From Flavivirga jejuensis (lineage in GTDB: Bacteria; Bacteroidota; Bacteroidia; Flavobacteriales; Flavobacteriaceae), in the NCBI RefSeq assembly GCF_030540765.1, contig NZ_JAUOEL010000003.1, forward strand, positions 620,001-684,000: 64,000 nucleotides of DNA, written 5' to 3'. A program made the position numbers and the translations under genes. Below the pieces are notes generated by a model. It was not told the DNA's origin. It saw only the letters and a program-made list of their open reading frames with translations, and did not search any database. Below are positions 42,172 through 52,417 of the stretch, one piece after another (the stretch's first letter is position 1; every line of letters starts with the position of its first letter).

Positions 42172-42513
42172 TTTAAAGACACCATATCCAATAAAATATA
42201 CAGCTATTAAAATTGCAATAATCGCAAAAGAAACATCTATAAGGGTCTTTTTGTTATCATAAATTCTGTCTATATATTAATAAAATTAAAACAATATTAA
42301 AATTAGTGTAGAAATATGGTTTTTATTTTGCCTAATGTCAATGGAAAATTGATTTATTAGAAATAGGAAATCCTATATTGAAAAAAAATCTAAAGATTAG
42401 GCTTGCTTACTTGACTAGTGGATTGCTGCCTTCGCAGGAATGATAAAGCAATTCATTGAGATGTGTCCAGACGGTAGGTCTCAAGGGTCAGAAAATTTTT
42501 AGATTAAAAGATC
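42172..42513. other. 342-bp intergenic stretch
   Basis: The minus strand near 42166-42280 encodes a hydrophobic segment (DVSFAIIAILIAVYFIGYGV) without a usable start codon, probably a membrane-protein remnant. The rest (42390-42500) contains a degenerate dispersed repeat (TTCGCAGGAATGA) and no gene. Confidence 0.3.
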
Positions 42514-44082
42514 TCAGATCTCATTATTTTTTACATTATCAACATTGTAATAACCGCCTTTATTTTCTTTTCTATCTAAAGATTGTCTAATAATTAAGTG
42601 AGACACATTAATCATATTTCTTAATTCGCAAAGCGAAGTTGTTATTTTAGATTCTTTGTAAAGATCTTCAACTTCATTATAAATTAAATCTAAATGTTTT
42701 ATGGCTCTTTTTAATCGCTTATTACTTCTTACAATCCCTACATAATCTCGCATTAGCGCTTGTAATTGCTTTAGGTTATGTTGTATTAAAATATGCTCTT
42801 TTTCGATAATGGTACCTTCGTCATTCCAACCTGGGATTATTAAATCTGTCGGTTTATAATCACATTCACTATGATGCTTAAAAATGTTATGAGCAAAAAC
42901 CAAAGCTTCTAATAATGAATTTGATGCCAACCTATTAGCACCGTGCAAACCAGTTCTTGTACACTCACCACAGGCAAATAAATTATCAATAGTTGTTTTT
43001 CCTTTTTTGTTTACCTTAATACCACCACATAAATAATGAGATGCAGGAATTACAGGGATCCAATCGGTTTCAATATTTATATGATGCTCTAAGCATTTTT
43101 TATAAATATTAGGAAAATGATCTTTAAACGCTTCTATATCTAAATGTGTACAATCTAAATACACATGGGGATCACCAGATTTTTTTAATTCGCTATCTAT
43201 ACTTTGAGACACAATATCTCTGGAAGCTAACTCAGCACGCTCATCATAATCTGGCATAAAACGGTAACCGCTTTTAGTTCGAAGATAAGCACCAAAACCT
43301 CTAACAGCTTCAGAAATTAAAAATGAAGACTCCCCTTTTTCTTCATATAAAGCTGTTGGATGAAACTGAACAAACTCCATGTCTTTAATACGCGCTTTAG
43401 CTCTGTAGGCCATCGCAATACCATCGCCTGTTGCAATAATGGGGTTCGTTGTATGCCCATAAACACATCCAATACCTCCAGAAGCTAACAACGTGCTGTT
43501 TGCTTTTATTGTAAAGATATCTCCTGTATTTTGATTAAATATATAGGCACCAAAACACGATAAGGTTTCAGACTCATAGTCTTCTATATGGTGATTGGTA
43601 ACTAAATCTATAGCAAAATGATGTGGTAAAATAGTGATATTTGATAGTTGATGTGTGCGTTCTAACAGAGCGCGCTCTATCTCGTAACCTGTAATGTCTT
43701 TATGATGAACCACTCTGTATTCCGAATGTCCGCCTTCTTTTCCTAAATCGAATCTTCCGCTGTCATTTATATCAAAATTTGCTCCCCAAAGCAACAATTC
43801 TTCCAATCGTTTAGGTCCTTCTTTTATAACAAGCTTAACAACCGATTCCTTACATAAACCATCGCCAGCCATTAAAGTATCTTTAATATGTTTTTTAAAG
43901 GAATCTTTTTCTTTATCTAAAACAATAGCAACCCCTCCCTGGGCATATTTAGTATTGGATTCGTCCTCATTAGATTTCGTAACGATAACAACCTTTCTGT
44001 CTGGAAATTTTTCTGCTATTTTAACCGCAAATGTTAATCCTGCTATTCCAGAGCCAATGACTAAATAATCTGTAGTAACCAT
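42514..44082 (-). CDS. nadB: L-aspartate oxidase
   Basis: 522 residues. FAD-binding N terminus YLVIGSGIAGLTFAVKIAEK, then SNTKYAQGGVAIV, GGHSEYRVVHHKDITG and HPTALYE with the usual succinate-dehydrogenase-like architecture. Oxidises aspartate to iminoaspartate, the first step of de novo NAD synthesis. Located three bases after nadA in the same operon, which hands iminoaspartate straight to NadA. Confidence 0.96.
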   Translation of the reverse strand: MVTTDYLVIGSGIAGLTFAVKIAEKFPDRKVVIVTKSNEDESNTKYAQGGVAIVLDKEKDSFKKHIKDTLMAGDGLCKESVVKLVIKEGPKRLEELLLWGANFDINDSGRFDLGKEGGHSEYRVVHHKDITGYEIERALLERTHQLSNITILPHHFAIDLVTNHHIEDYESETLSCFGAYIFNQNTGDIFTIKANSTLLASGGIGCVYGHTTNPIIATGDGIAMAYRAKARIKDMEFVQFHPTALYEEKGESSFLISEAVRGFGAYLRTKSGYRFMPDYDERAELASRDIVSQSIDSELKKSGDPHVYLDCTHLDIEAFKDHFPNIYKKCLEHHINIETDWIPVIPASHYLCGGIKVNKKGKTTIDNLFACGECTRTGLHGANRLASNSLLEALVFAHNIFKHHSECDYKPTDLIIPGWNDEGTIIEKEHILIQHNLKQLQALMRDYVGIVRSNKRLKRAIKHLDLIYNEVEDLYKESKITTSLCELRNMINVSHLIIRQSLDRKENKGGYYNVDNVKNNEI

Positions 44083-44085
44083 TTT

Positions 44086-45012
44086 TTATTTAGATAATTC
44101 TAACATCCGCTCAATAGGTAATAATGCTTTTTTTCTAATAGGCTCGGGGACTTCAACTTGTGGTGATTCGTTTGATAAACAATCATACAATTTTTGCATG
44201 GTATTCATTTTCATAAAATGACACTCGCTACAAGCACAGGTATTATCTTCTACTGCAGGAGCAGGAATAAGCTCTGTATTTGGCATTTCTTGTTGCATTT
44301 TATGCAAAATACCAGCTTCTGTAGCAACTATAAATTTTTCTTCTTGATGTTCTTTTACGTAATTTATCATGCCCGAGGTAGATCCAACATAGGTTGCAGT
44401 ATTCAAAATATGTTCCTCAGATTCTGGGTGCGCTATAATTTTATAGTCTGGATATTTTTTATGCAATTCAATTAATTTATCCATTGAAAAAGCTTCATGC
44501 ACAATACAACTACCATCCCAAAGCAACATATCCCTTCCTGTTTCTTTAATAACATACTTTCCAAGATTCTTGTCTGGCGCAAAAATAATAGGTGTGTCTT
44601 TTGGTACCGATTCAACAATCTTTAAAGCATTTGAAGAAGTACATACGATATCGCTTAAAGCTTTAATTTCTGCCGAACAGTTTACATAAGTAATAACAAC
44701 ATGATCTGGATGTTGTTTTGTTAATGCCGAAAAACTTTCTGGTGGACAAGCATCTGCTAGAGAGCATCCCGCATTTAAATCGGGCAGCACGACTGTTTTT
44801 GATGGATTTAATATTTTAGCTGTTTCTGCCATAAAATGCACACCAGCAAATACAATAATATCGGCATCTGTTTCGGCTGCTTTTTGTGATAAGCCCAAAC
44901 TATCCCCTACATAATCAGCAATATCTTGTATTTCTGGAACTTGATAATAATGTGCCAGAATTACAGCATTCTTTTCTTTTTTAAGACGATTTATTTCTTT
45001 TACTAAATCCAT
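44086..45012 (-). CDS. nadA: Quinolinate synthase
   Basis: 308 residues from the ATG at 45012; an upstream in-frame TTG (45048) would add 12 unsupported residues. NadA landmarks: [46 protein letters not shown] (Cys83), [18 protein letters not shown] and [12 protein letters not shown], supplying the three Cys that hold the catalytic 4Fe-4S cluster. Condenses iminoaspartate with dihydroxyacetone phosphate to quinolinate. First gene of nadA-nadB. Confidence 0.97.
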   Translation of the reverse strand: MDLVKEINRLKKEKNAVILAHYYQVPEIQDIADYVGDSLGLSQKAAETDADIIVFAGVHFMAETAKILNPSKTVVLPDLNAGCSLADACPPESFSALTKQHPDHVVITYVNCSAEIKALSDIVCTSSNALKIVESVPKDTPIIFAPDKNLGKYVIKETGRDMLLWDGSCIVHEAFSMDKLIELHKKYPDYKIIAHPESEEHILNTATYVGSTSGMINYVKEHQEEKFIVATEAGILHKMQQEMPNTELIPAPAVEDNTCACSECHFMKMNTMQKLYDCLSNESPQVEVPEPIRKKALLPIERMLELSK

Positions 45013-45325
45013 TTTATTAATCTTCTTCACGTTACAAAAACAACCCAATGCTTTATAACATCTTTATTTATGCAAATATCTGAATTAAAGCTGTATTGAA
45101 AATAAGATTGTATTAAAAATTGTGAAGAAATTAAGCATCCTCAAAAAAACCATGACATAAAGGAATCTAACTCAAGCGAACTCTTTAATATTTAATAAAA
45201 ATAGAATGAAAATCTATAAAGTGGTTTAAACTTTTTTTAATGACCTGTAAAATGTCCTTTTTTTACTCAATTTTCGTCTTTTTATAACTCCATAGCACTA
45301 ACTATAAATAGTAAAAACACTTTAA

Positions 45326-45339
45326 TTGATTTACATCAA
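45326..45339. promoter_or_regulatory. FNR/CRP-type box
   Basis: TTGAT-TTAC-ATCAA matches the FNR half-sites and spacing exactly. It lies ~315 bp upstream of nadA and 53 bp beyond the stop of the 602-residue gene. The surrounding 45013-45391 gap holds no gene; AAGTGGTTTA and TAAACCACTT (about 45220 and 45350) are inverted repeats flanking the box region. Confidence 0.35.
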
Positions 45340-45391
45340 TCCAAAAAACCTAAACCACTTCTCTTTAAAATAAAATCCTTTTGATCACATT

Positions 45392-47200
45392 TTAGTTTAT
45401 AACAGACAAACTTTCAATCTCAAGTTTAATAGAATTTAAAGTGGTATCGCTTTTATCTAATTCATATAAAATAACATCTCTAATGTCTTCAAAAACATGT
45501 TTCAATTCACAAAACATGGTTTTATAATATGAAACTCCTTCTTTCATATTGTTTGTAAAAGTTAGCAGGTATTTTTCCTCTTTTTTTGTTATTGATTTTT
45601 TTACTTCATCTAATTTATTCTTTAAAAAATCTATATAAATATATAATTCTTTGATAAATAAATTTGGTCTATCATCTCTGGAAATCATATTATCTCTTCC
45701 GTAAATATGGTCTGTAATATTCTTTAAACTCATAATATTAGAATAATATGCCATATTTGGACCAGGGCAAACAGATACCCCTTCGCCTTCTACTTTTGTA
45801 TCTAAATTATATGCTAATAATGCAGAAGTCCCTAAACCAACACAGGTACAAGATTTCTCTATTATTTTATTAAACTTAGCTTGATAATCTTCCAACGGTA
45901 ATTCTTGCGCATCCAACTCTTTTATTTTTAAATGTTGGTATTCTCTGGAAGCAGTACATATCCCTTTTTCTTTAAATTCTTTATTTAAAGCCACAAACTT
46001 CTTTGGGCAAGCACTACCTGGTCTTCCTTTATTAATAAGCGCTTCCTTTTCGAGATCTTTGGTATTATCTCTAAGGTTATTAAATGGAATGCCTAATGGC
46101 GAAATATCACTTAAATATAAATCGGCTTCTTTAGCTTTAGCTAACTTGTCTAATGTTTTTTCATCTACAGTTGTTGCTTCTGGGACTAATAAAAAAGGCG
46201 TCCCCCAACCAACGGAGTCTAATTGATATTCATTTATTAAAAACTCATGTTCTTCTTGAGTCCCAACACCACCTTGTGCAGAAATTTTCATAACTAAAGG
46301 TGTTTCGGGAATTACACGCCCTTGATTCATCAATTCTTGATTTAAAAGTTCTTGAATTGACTCTTTTAATTCCTCTCTCTTTTCTTTAAATTCGGCTAAA
46401 ACAGGTCCTAAAAGATAGCCGTTTGTAGCAAAAGCATGGCCCCCACAATTTAACCCAGATTCAATTCTATATTCCGAAACCCATAATCCTTTTTTTGCCA
46501 AAAATTTACCTTGGATTAATGCCGATTTATAGTCACTTACTTTTAAAATAATTTTCTTTTCAAAAGCACCATTTTCTGTAGGATAAAAATCATCAAACTG
46601 TCCCATATAACTATACAGTCTAGGGTTTAATCCCGCAGAAAGCACCACAGAAGAATTTAACTTACTATTTACAAAACCTCTTAATGCAGCATGCGCATCA
46701 TTATATTCGGTAGATAACTTTTCGCCTTTAACATAGTTATCTTTATCTACTTTGGTCATAATATTAACGTCAATACTACCTTTAACCAAATTTTTAATGG
46801 TCCATTTTTTAATTTCAGAAATATTAAAGCCCTTTTCTGTGAGTTTTTTAAATTCTGTTTTTAACGAAGCACCATTGGGAAGCATGTTTATATAGGCTTT
46901 TAAATCGTCCGTTTTTTTAATTCCTATATTCTTTAAATCTTCAAATTTTTTATCGGCTAAATCATTAACCAAATTCAAATATGATGTGATTCGTTTAGCT
47001 CTAAAATCTTGTACTTTATCTGTTATCTCGTTATAAGGAACCTCAAATTTCTCGCTATACATCTTTCTTAACTTCTCAAGTAAAATATCGTCTACTAAAG
47101 AAATCACAGAATCCATACCGTATTGGGCAACTTTTACTGGTGTATCAACCGTAAAGCCTATACCCATAACTGGGATGTGAAATGAATGCACTTTTTTCAT
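45392..47200 (-). CDS. Conserved protein of unknown function with cysteine clusters
   Basis: 602 residues, ATG start, no signal. The N terminus MKKVHSFHIPVMGIGFTVDT and the segment LVMKISAQGGVGTQEEHEFL through SVGWGTPFLLVPEATTVD look like a TIM-barrel enzyme with a glycine phosphate-binding loop, in the style of nitronate monooxygenase or glutamate-synthase FMN domains. Cysteines occur in SGLNCGGHAF, GSACPKKF, GICTAS, KSCTCVGLG and VSVCPGP, enough for one or two Fe-S clusters. C-terminal ~100 residues are helical. It appears to be a flavin/iron-sulfur enzyme, but I cannot name it. Confidence 0.7.
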   Translation of the reverse strand: MKKVHSFHIPVMGIGFTVDTPVKVAQYGMDSVISLVDDILLEKLRKMYSEKFEVPYNEITDKVQDFRAKRITSYLNLVNDLADKKFEDLKNIGIKKTDDLKAYINMLPNGASLKTEFKKLTEKGFNISEIKKWTIKNLVKGSIDVNIMTKVDKDNYVKGEKLSTEYNDAHAALRGFVNSKLNSSVVLSAGLNPRLYSYMGQFDDFYPTENGAFEKKIILKVSDYKSALIQGKFLAKKGLWVSEYRIESGLNCGGHAFATNGYLLGPVLAEFKEKREELKESIQELLNQELMNQGRVIPETPLVMKISAQGGVGTQEEHEFLINEYQLDSVGWGTPFLLVPEATTVDEKTLDKLAKAKEADLYLSDISPLGIPFNNLRDNTKDLEKEALINKGRPGSACPKKFVALNKEFKEKGICTASREYQHLKIKELDAQELPLEDYQAKFNKIIEKSCTCVGLGTSALLAYNLDTKVEGEGVSVCPGPNMAYYSNIMSLKNITDHIYGRDNMISRDDRPNLFIKELYIYIDFLKNKLDEVKKSITKKEEKYLLTFTNNMKEGVSYYKTMFCELKHVFEDIRDVILYELDKSDTTLNSIKLEIESLSVIN

Positions 47201-47597
47201 CTAATTATGTTTTATTTCTAATTGCTATAAATTTATTAAACGCCGAAGGTATTAGTTTAACATAACATCAAGTATGACTTTTATCATACTATTCTTAACA
47301 GAATTAGTGTTGGTGAAATACAGAATTTCAAGAAATTCTGTATTTTGTAGTGCGTTTTCACAGGAATAACAATTTCAACGAAAACCCAGAAGCAAAGCCA
47401 AAAATTCTTTTCGATTAAATAATATCGTTATTTAAAGCACTTTATGAATTATAAAGAATCTGATTAATTTGGTGTTTTTTTTAATTATTCACAATAAGAA
47501 TTCATCAAACTAAAAAAATCAATAAATCTTTATCGAGTCTACATGCTTTTATGAAAGCTTCACTACTTTTACGGTTAATTTTCAATAGAACGAAACT
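47201..47597. other. 397-bp stretch with a 14-bp perfect palindrome
   Basis: Shared upstream region of the divergent 602-residue gene and ppc. AAATACAGAATTTC (47316-47329) and its exact complement (47332-47345) are separated by two bases; no T-run follows, so it is not a standard terminator. The rest is A/T-rich with no gene. Confidence 0.5.
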
Positions 47598-50186
47598 ATG
47601 TCGGTAGAGCCTAAACTAACACGATTTAAACAAAATGTATTGTCTAAATATCAAATATACAATAGTATATTTATGACCTTACCTTTCGATACTATTACAA
47701 AAACTGGAATACTACTTCCTTTATTTCATGAAACCTGCGAGAAAGGTTTTGAATGGGGTGATGATCCCACAACTATTGTTGATACATTTTTTAAAAAATA
47801 CCAAGGTAGACGTTCTAAAGAAAGTCAAATAAACTTACTATTTCGTTTTATTCAATATATAGAAAGACAAGTGGTTTTATTTGATGCTATTGAAGATGCT
47901 GCTTTCCCAATAGTTAATAACATGGAAGGTATTGGTACTTTAAGAAATCTTAAAGAGACTGCCATTTCAGAGAACAGATTAGAAGAACTACAAAGTTACC
48001 TTGAAGAGTTTAAGGTGCGTATTGTTTTAACAGCACACCCAACGCAATTCTATCCAGGTTCTGTTTTAGGAATCATCACAGATTTAACAGAGGCTATTAA
48101 AGAAAATAACCTGTCTGGTATAAATAATTTATTTGGTCAATTAGGAAAAACACCTTTCTTTAAACATGAAAAACCAACGCCTTACCATGAGGCAAAAAGT
48201 TTAATTTGGTATTTAGAGAATGTGTTTTATCAATCGTTTGGTGAAATTTACAATTACATTCAGCAAAATATTTATGATGACGGGAAAAAACATAATGAAA
48301 TTATAAATATTGGTTTTTGGCCTGGAGGCGATCGTGATGGAAATCCGTTTGTAAAACCAGATACCACTATAAAGGTTGCTAAAAAATTAAAGCAAGCTAT
48401 CTTAAAAAAATACTATTCCGACCTTAAAAATTTAAGACGCAAACTTACTTTTAAGGGTGTAGAAAAACGTATTATAAAATTAGAAACCATACTATACAAC
48501 TTTAGTGTTAATTTAAACACAAAAAAAACTATTACGTCCAAAGAGCTTATCTTAGAATTATTGAGTATTAGAAACCTTGTTGTAAAAGAGCATCAATCTT
48601 TATACGTAGGCGAAATAAATAACTTAATAAATAGAGTACGCCTTTTTGGTTATAATTTTGCTACGCTAGATATTAGACAAGACAGTAGAATTCATCATAC
48701 TGTTTTCACCACAGTAATAGATCATTTAATTAAACAAGAAAGTACTTCATTCCCTAAAAATTATCATGATTTATCTGAAGAAGAGCAAATTAAAATATTA
48801 TCTGAAGTTACAGATGAAACTATCGATATAAGTGTTTTTAAAGATGAAATGGTTTTTAATACTTTAAAAACTATTGAAGCTATTAAAGATATTCAAGAAA
48901 GTAATGGTGAGCGTGGTGCTAACAGATATATTATAAGTAACAATCAAACCGCTTTAAATGTTATGCAGCTTTTTGCGATGCTTAAGCTAATTACATTCAA
49001 AGATAACTTAACGGTTGATGTTGTTCCTCTTTTTGAAACTATTCCCGATTTAGAAAATGCACCAGGTGTTATGGAGCAACTCTATACCAACCCTGCGTAT
49101 ATGGCTCACTTAAAAAGTAGAGGCAATAAACAGACCATTATGCTAGGATTTTCAGACGGTACCAAAGACGGTGGGTATTTAATGGCAAACTGGGGTATTT
49201 TTAAAGCTAAAGAATTACTAACAGAGATGTCTAGAAAATATGATATCACTGCCATATTTTTTGATGGTAGAGGTGGTCCACCAGCAAGAGGTGGTGGTAA
49301 AACACATCAATTTTACTCGTCGCTCGGTCCAACCATTGAGGATAAAGAAGTACAGCTAACGATTCAAGGACAAACTATTAGTTCTAATTTTGGAACCTTA
49401 GATTCTTCGCAATATAACTTAGAACAGTTAATAAGTTCTGGGGTTTCTAATCGCTTAAGCAAAAATCAATCTGCCATGTCTCCAGACGATAAGGTTGTTA
49501 TGAATGATTTAGCTGAAATAAGCTATAAGACCTATAAAGACTTTAAAAGCCACCCTATGTTCATTCCTTATTTAGAAAGAATGAGCACCTTAAAATATTA
49601 TGCTAAAACGAATATTGGTAGCCGTCCTTCAAAAAGAGGTACTTCAGATAAATTAGTTTTCTCAGATTTAAGAGCCATTCCTTTTGTAGGCTCATGGAGT
49701 CAATTAAAACAGAATGTTCCTGGGTTCTTTGGTGTTGGTACGGCTCTAAAAGTTTATGAGGACAATGACGAATTCGATAAAGTAAAACAACTTTATAATA
49801 ATTCGAAATTCTTCAAGACCTTATTAGAAAATAGTATGATGTCTTTATCAAAATCGTTTTTCAATTTAACGAAGTATATGGCTAAGGATCCAGAATTTGG
49901 TGAATTTTGGAATATTATCCACGATGAATATATCACGACCAAAAGGCTTCTTTTAAAGCTTACTGGGTACAAGAAATTAATGGAAAACGAGCCTTCTGGA
50001 AAAGCTTCTATTGAGGTGAGAGAATCTATAGTTTTACCATTGTTAACCATACAACAGTATGCGCTTAAAAAGATTCAGGAGTTAGAAAAAGCAGAGGTAA
50101 GAGACGAAGAACAAATACAAATTTTCGAAAAGATTGTAACACGTTCTTTATTTGGTAATATTAACGCTAGTAGAAATTCGGCTTAA
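47598..50186 (+). CDS. ppc: Phosphoenolpyruvate carboxylase
   Basis: 862 residues. Catalytic motifs: VLTAHPTQ (catalytic His ~152), GFWPGGDRDGNP, RLFGYNFATLDIRQDS, MLGFSDGTKDGG and the mobile loop FDGRGGPPARGGG. It fixes bicarbonate onto phosphoenolpyruvate to give oxaloacetate, feeding aspartate (and through it nadB and amino-group metabolism). The usual C terminus ...NTG is here NINASRNSA. Monocistronic. Confidence 0.96.
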   Translation: MSVEPKLTRFKQNVLSKYQIYNSIFMTLPFDTITKTGILLPLFHETCEKGFEWGDDPTTIVDTFFKKYQGRRSKESQINLLFRFIQYIERQVVLFDAIEDAAFPIVNNMEGIGTLRNLKETAISENRLEELQSYLEEFKVRIVLTAHPTQFYPGSVLGIITDLTEAIKENNLSGINNLFGQLGKTPFFKHEKPTPYHEAKSLIWYLENVFYQSFGEIYNYIQQNIYDDGKKHNEIINIGFWPGGDRDGNPFVKPDTTIKVAKKLKQAILKKYYSDLKNLRRKLTFKGVEKRIIKLETILYNFSVNLNTKKTITSKELILELLSIRNLVVKEHQSLYVGEINNLINRVRLFGYNFATLDIRQDSRIHHTVFTTVIDHLIKQESTSFPKNYHDLSEEEQIKILSEVTDETIDISVFKDEMVFNTLKTIEAIKDIQESNGERGANRYIISNNQTALNVMQLFAMLKLITFKDNLTVDVVPLFETIPDLENAPGVMEQLYTNPAYMAHLKSRGNKQTIMLGFSDGTKDGGYLMANWGIFKAKELLTEMSRKYDITAIFFDGRGGPPARGGGKTHQFYSSLGPTIEDKEVQLTIQGQTISSNFGTLDSSQYNLEQLISSGVSNRLSKNQSAMSPDDKVVMNDLAEISYKTYKDFKSHPMFIPYLERMSTLKYYAKTNIGSRPSKRGTSDKLVFSDLRAIPFVGSWSQLKQNVPGFFGVGTALKVYEDNDEFDKVKQLYNNSKFFKTLLENSMMSLSKSFFNLTKYMAKDPEFGEFWNIIHDEYITTKRLLLKLTGYKKLMENEPSGKASIEVRESIVLPLLTIQQYALKKIQELEKAEVRDEEQIQIFEKIVTRSLFGNINASRNSA

Positions 50187-50191
50187 CGTTT

Positions 50192-50472
50192 TTATTTAGC
50201 AGTTTTCAACCATTCTGATAGACCATCAAGCTCGGCATATGGGTAATTACTAAAAAGTAGTTTGCTAAGCCAATACATGCTGCTTTGCATTTGCTCGTTC
50301 TTATATTGCTTTTTTCTAATTGAGACAGAAGTAATATAAATTCAAGCAATGATTCCTGCATATAGCTGAGCTCATTTAGATCTGCAATAGGCAGTTTTAT
50401 ATAAACTTGATTCGTTTTAGGATTTGTTTGTAGTGTGTCACCATAGCTTGCTGTAAATTCGTTTGGTTTCAT
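50192..50472 (-). pseudogene. Small gene with a one-base frameshift in an A6 run
   Basis: From the ATG at 50472 the frame reads MKPNEFTASYGDTLQTNPKT and onward to LLSQLEK, after which the zero frame becomes atypical and stops at 50206. Adding one A at the minus-strand A6 (50310-50315) continues into MYWLSKLLFSNYPYAELDGL and SEWLKTAK, which looks genuine and ends at 50192. So the intact product is ~92 residues. Sequencing error, real frameshift or slippage cannot be separated here. Function unknown. Confidence 0.55.
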
Positions 50473-50739
50473 TTTTGTGATTTTTACTATTTCACGAATC
50501 TAAATTCTGTTTTTCTTATCGATATAATAAACACATATATGTACTATTTTGTTATATTTTAAATAAGCATCCAAATCTATATAACACAAATAGGTACAAG
50601 CATTTGGTATGCACTTGAGAAAATTAAGAAAGGAACATAATTTATCTTGGCAATCTTTTTTCCCTTACATAACTGAAGATACAGATATTTACATAAAGCC
50701 TGTGTAACAAGCATGGTGAGGCATTAAAACAAAAATAAA

Positions 50740-51003
50740 ATGGAAGATTTATACAGTTACTTAAACGCTATTTCACCAGTTCAAGAAACGACTTGGAATG
50801 AGCTAAAAATAATTTTTACTGAGCAATCATTAAAAAAAGGAGAGTATTTCGTAAAAGAAGTTAAAACTGCTAAAAAATTTGGTTTTATTAGAAAAGGCAT
50901 AATTCGAGCTTTTTATCGCAATAATGAAGGCGTTGAATACAACAAGCACTTTTTTGTAGATAATAATATGATTGACGCTTATTCTTCTTTAATTACTCAG
51001 TAA
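50740..51003 (+). pseudogene. Truncated Crp/Fnr family regulator
   Basis: 87 codons give the start of a cyclic-nucleotide-binding-type domain (WNELKIIFTEQSLKKGEYFV, FGFIRKGIIRAFYRNNEGVE, NKHFFVDNNMID) and stop at SSLITQ. Family members are ~190 residues, so half the sensor domain and the whole DNA-binding domain are missing. No continuing frame was seen before the amt terminator at 51091. Confidence 0.75.
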
Positions 51004-51090
51004 CCTAATACCATAAACCTATGGTATCACTCGTCTGAACCTAGTAACGACAGTATGTCTCCTCCTAAAAAGTTCACATTATTATATAAA

Positions 51091-51129
51091 AAAAAGGATG
51101 TCTTACACAATAAGTAAAACATCCTTTTT
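51091..51129 (-). terminator. Terminator of the barrel-P-II-amt operon
   Basis: AAAAAGGATGT pairs with ACATCCTTTTT, with inner TTAC/GTAA pairing. On the minus strand eight T follow. It is 20 bases past the amt stop. Confidence 0.85.
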
Positions 51130-51148
51130 ACAAAAACTAAACTAATTA

Positions 51149-52390
51149 TTAATGTTCATTCATTCTAAAGTCTGGATATGCATCCATACCGTGCTCATGA
51201 CCATCTAATCCTTCTAATTCTTCTTTTTCAGAAACTCTTATTCCCATTGTTTTCTTCAACGCGAAGATTATAATAAACGAGGTTACAATACAGAAAACGG
51301 CATAGGCACCTACACCTGTTAACTGACTAATAAACTGATCCATTCCTGCTAACGCTCCAAAAATACCTACTGCTAATGTTCCCCAAATACCACATATTAA
51401 GTGAACTGCAATAGCACCAACAGGATCATCTAATTTAATTTTATCAATAAAACTTACTGCAAAAACAATAATTGCTCCTGCGATAGCTCCAATTAAAATA
51501 GCATCTGTAGGGCTCATTTGGTCTGCACCAGCTGTAATACCAACTAAACCACCAAGTATTCCGTTTAAGAACATGGTTAAATCTAAGTTTTTAAACATCA
51601 CCGTAGAAACCAACATCGCTACTACACCACCTGCTGCAGCTGCTAAACAAGTCGTCACTAAAGTTAAAGACGTTAAGCTTGGATCTGCTGAAAGTACAGA
51701 ACCACCATTAAAACCAAACCATCCTAACCATAGAATTATAACCCCAGCAGTTGCTAAAGGAATGTTATGTCCAGGAATAGCTTGTGGTTTTCCATCTTTA
51801 AATTTACCTATACGAGATCCTAGTAACCAAACTGCTACTAATGCTGCCCATCCACCAACTGAATGCACTAAAGATGATCCTGCAAAATCATAAAAAGGCG
51901 TTTCTAATGTATCTAAAAATCCACCTCCCCATTTCCATGAACCAGCTATTGGATAAACAAATCCTACGTATACTATTGTAAAGATCATAAATGGTACAAT
52001 CTTCATACGCTCGGCCACTGCACCAGAAACAATCGTTGCTGCTGTTGCTGCAAACATCCCTTGAAATAAGAAATCTGTCCAGTAAGTATACCCTTCATTA
52101 TAAGTTAAATCTAAAGCTCCTTCAGCTGTTAAAGGCGAATCTAATCCAAATCCTGCAAAACCAAAGATTCCAGACGAACCTTCTGCAAAACCAGGATACA
52201 TTAAGTTAAAACCAACTAAACAATATAATAGTAAGCCAACCGTGATAATAAATATATTCTTGAAAAGAATGTTTATAGTATTCTTTTGTCTTGTTAATCC
52301 AATTTCTAAAAATGCAAAACCTAAGTGCATGAAGAAAACCAGAGCTGTACAGACCATCATCCATACATTATTTGTTGTAAGTAATTCCAT
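51149..52390 (-). CDS. amt: Ammonium transporter
   Basis: 413 residues with 11 transmembrane helices. Amt motifs: MHLGFAFLEIGLTRQKNT, GLLLYCLVGF, DFAGSSLVHSVGGWAALVAV (signature with the first pore His), AVHLICGIWGTLAVGIFG (second pore His). A C-terminal tail (GIRVSEKEELEGLDGHEHGM) is the P-II contact region, unusually His/Glu-rich at its end. Third in the operon after the barrel and P-II genes, 27 bases after P-II. Confidence 0.95.
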   Translation of the reverse strand: MELLTTNNVWMMVCTALVFFMHLGFAFLEIGLTRQKNTINILFKNIFIITVGLLLYCLVGFNLMYPGFAEGSSGIFGFAGFGLDSPLTAEGALDLTYNEGYTYWTDFLFQGMFAATAATIVSGAVAERMKIVPFMIFTIVYVGFVYPIAGSWKWGGGFLDTLETPFYDFAGSSLVHSVGGWAALVAVWLLGSRIGKFKDGKPQAIPGHNIPLATAGVIILWLGWFGFNGGSVLSADPSLTSLTLVTTCLAAAAGGVVAMLVSTVMFKNLDLTMFLNGILGGLVGITAGADQMSPTDAILIGAIAGAIIVFAVSFIDKIKLDDPVGAIAVHLICGIWGTLAVGIFGALAGMDQFISQLTGVGAYAVFCIVTSFIIIFALKKTMGIRVSEKEELEGLDGHEHGMDAYPDFRMNEH

Positions 52391-52417
52391 AATATGTGTA
52401 TATATTTTAAATGGTGA

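Noticed and set aside
42514-45012. A nadC gene completing the NAD operon
   Set aside because: Only nadA and nadB are present; neither flank has a quinolinate phosphoribosyltransferase.
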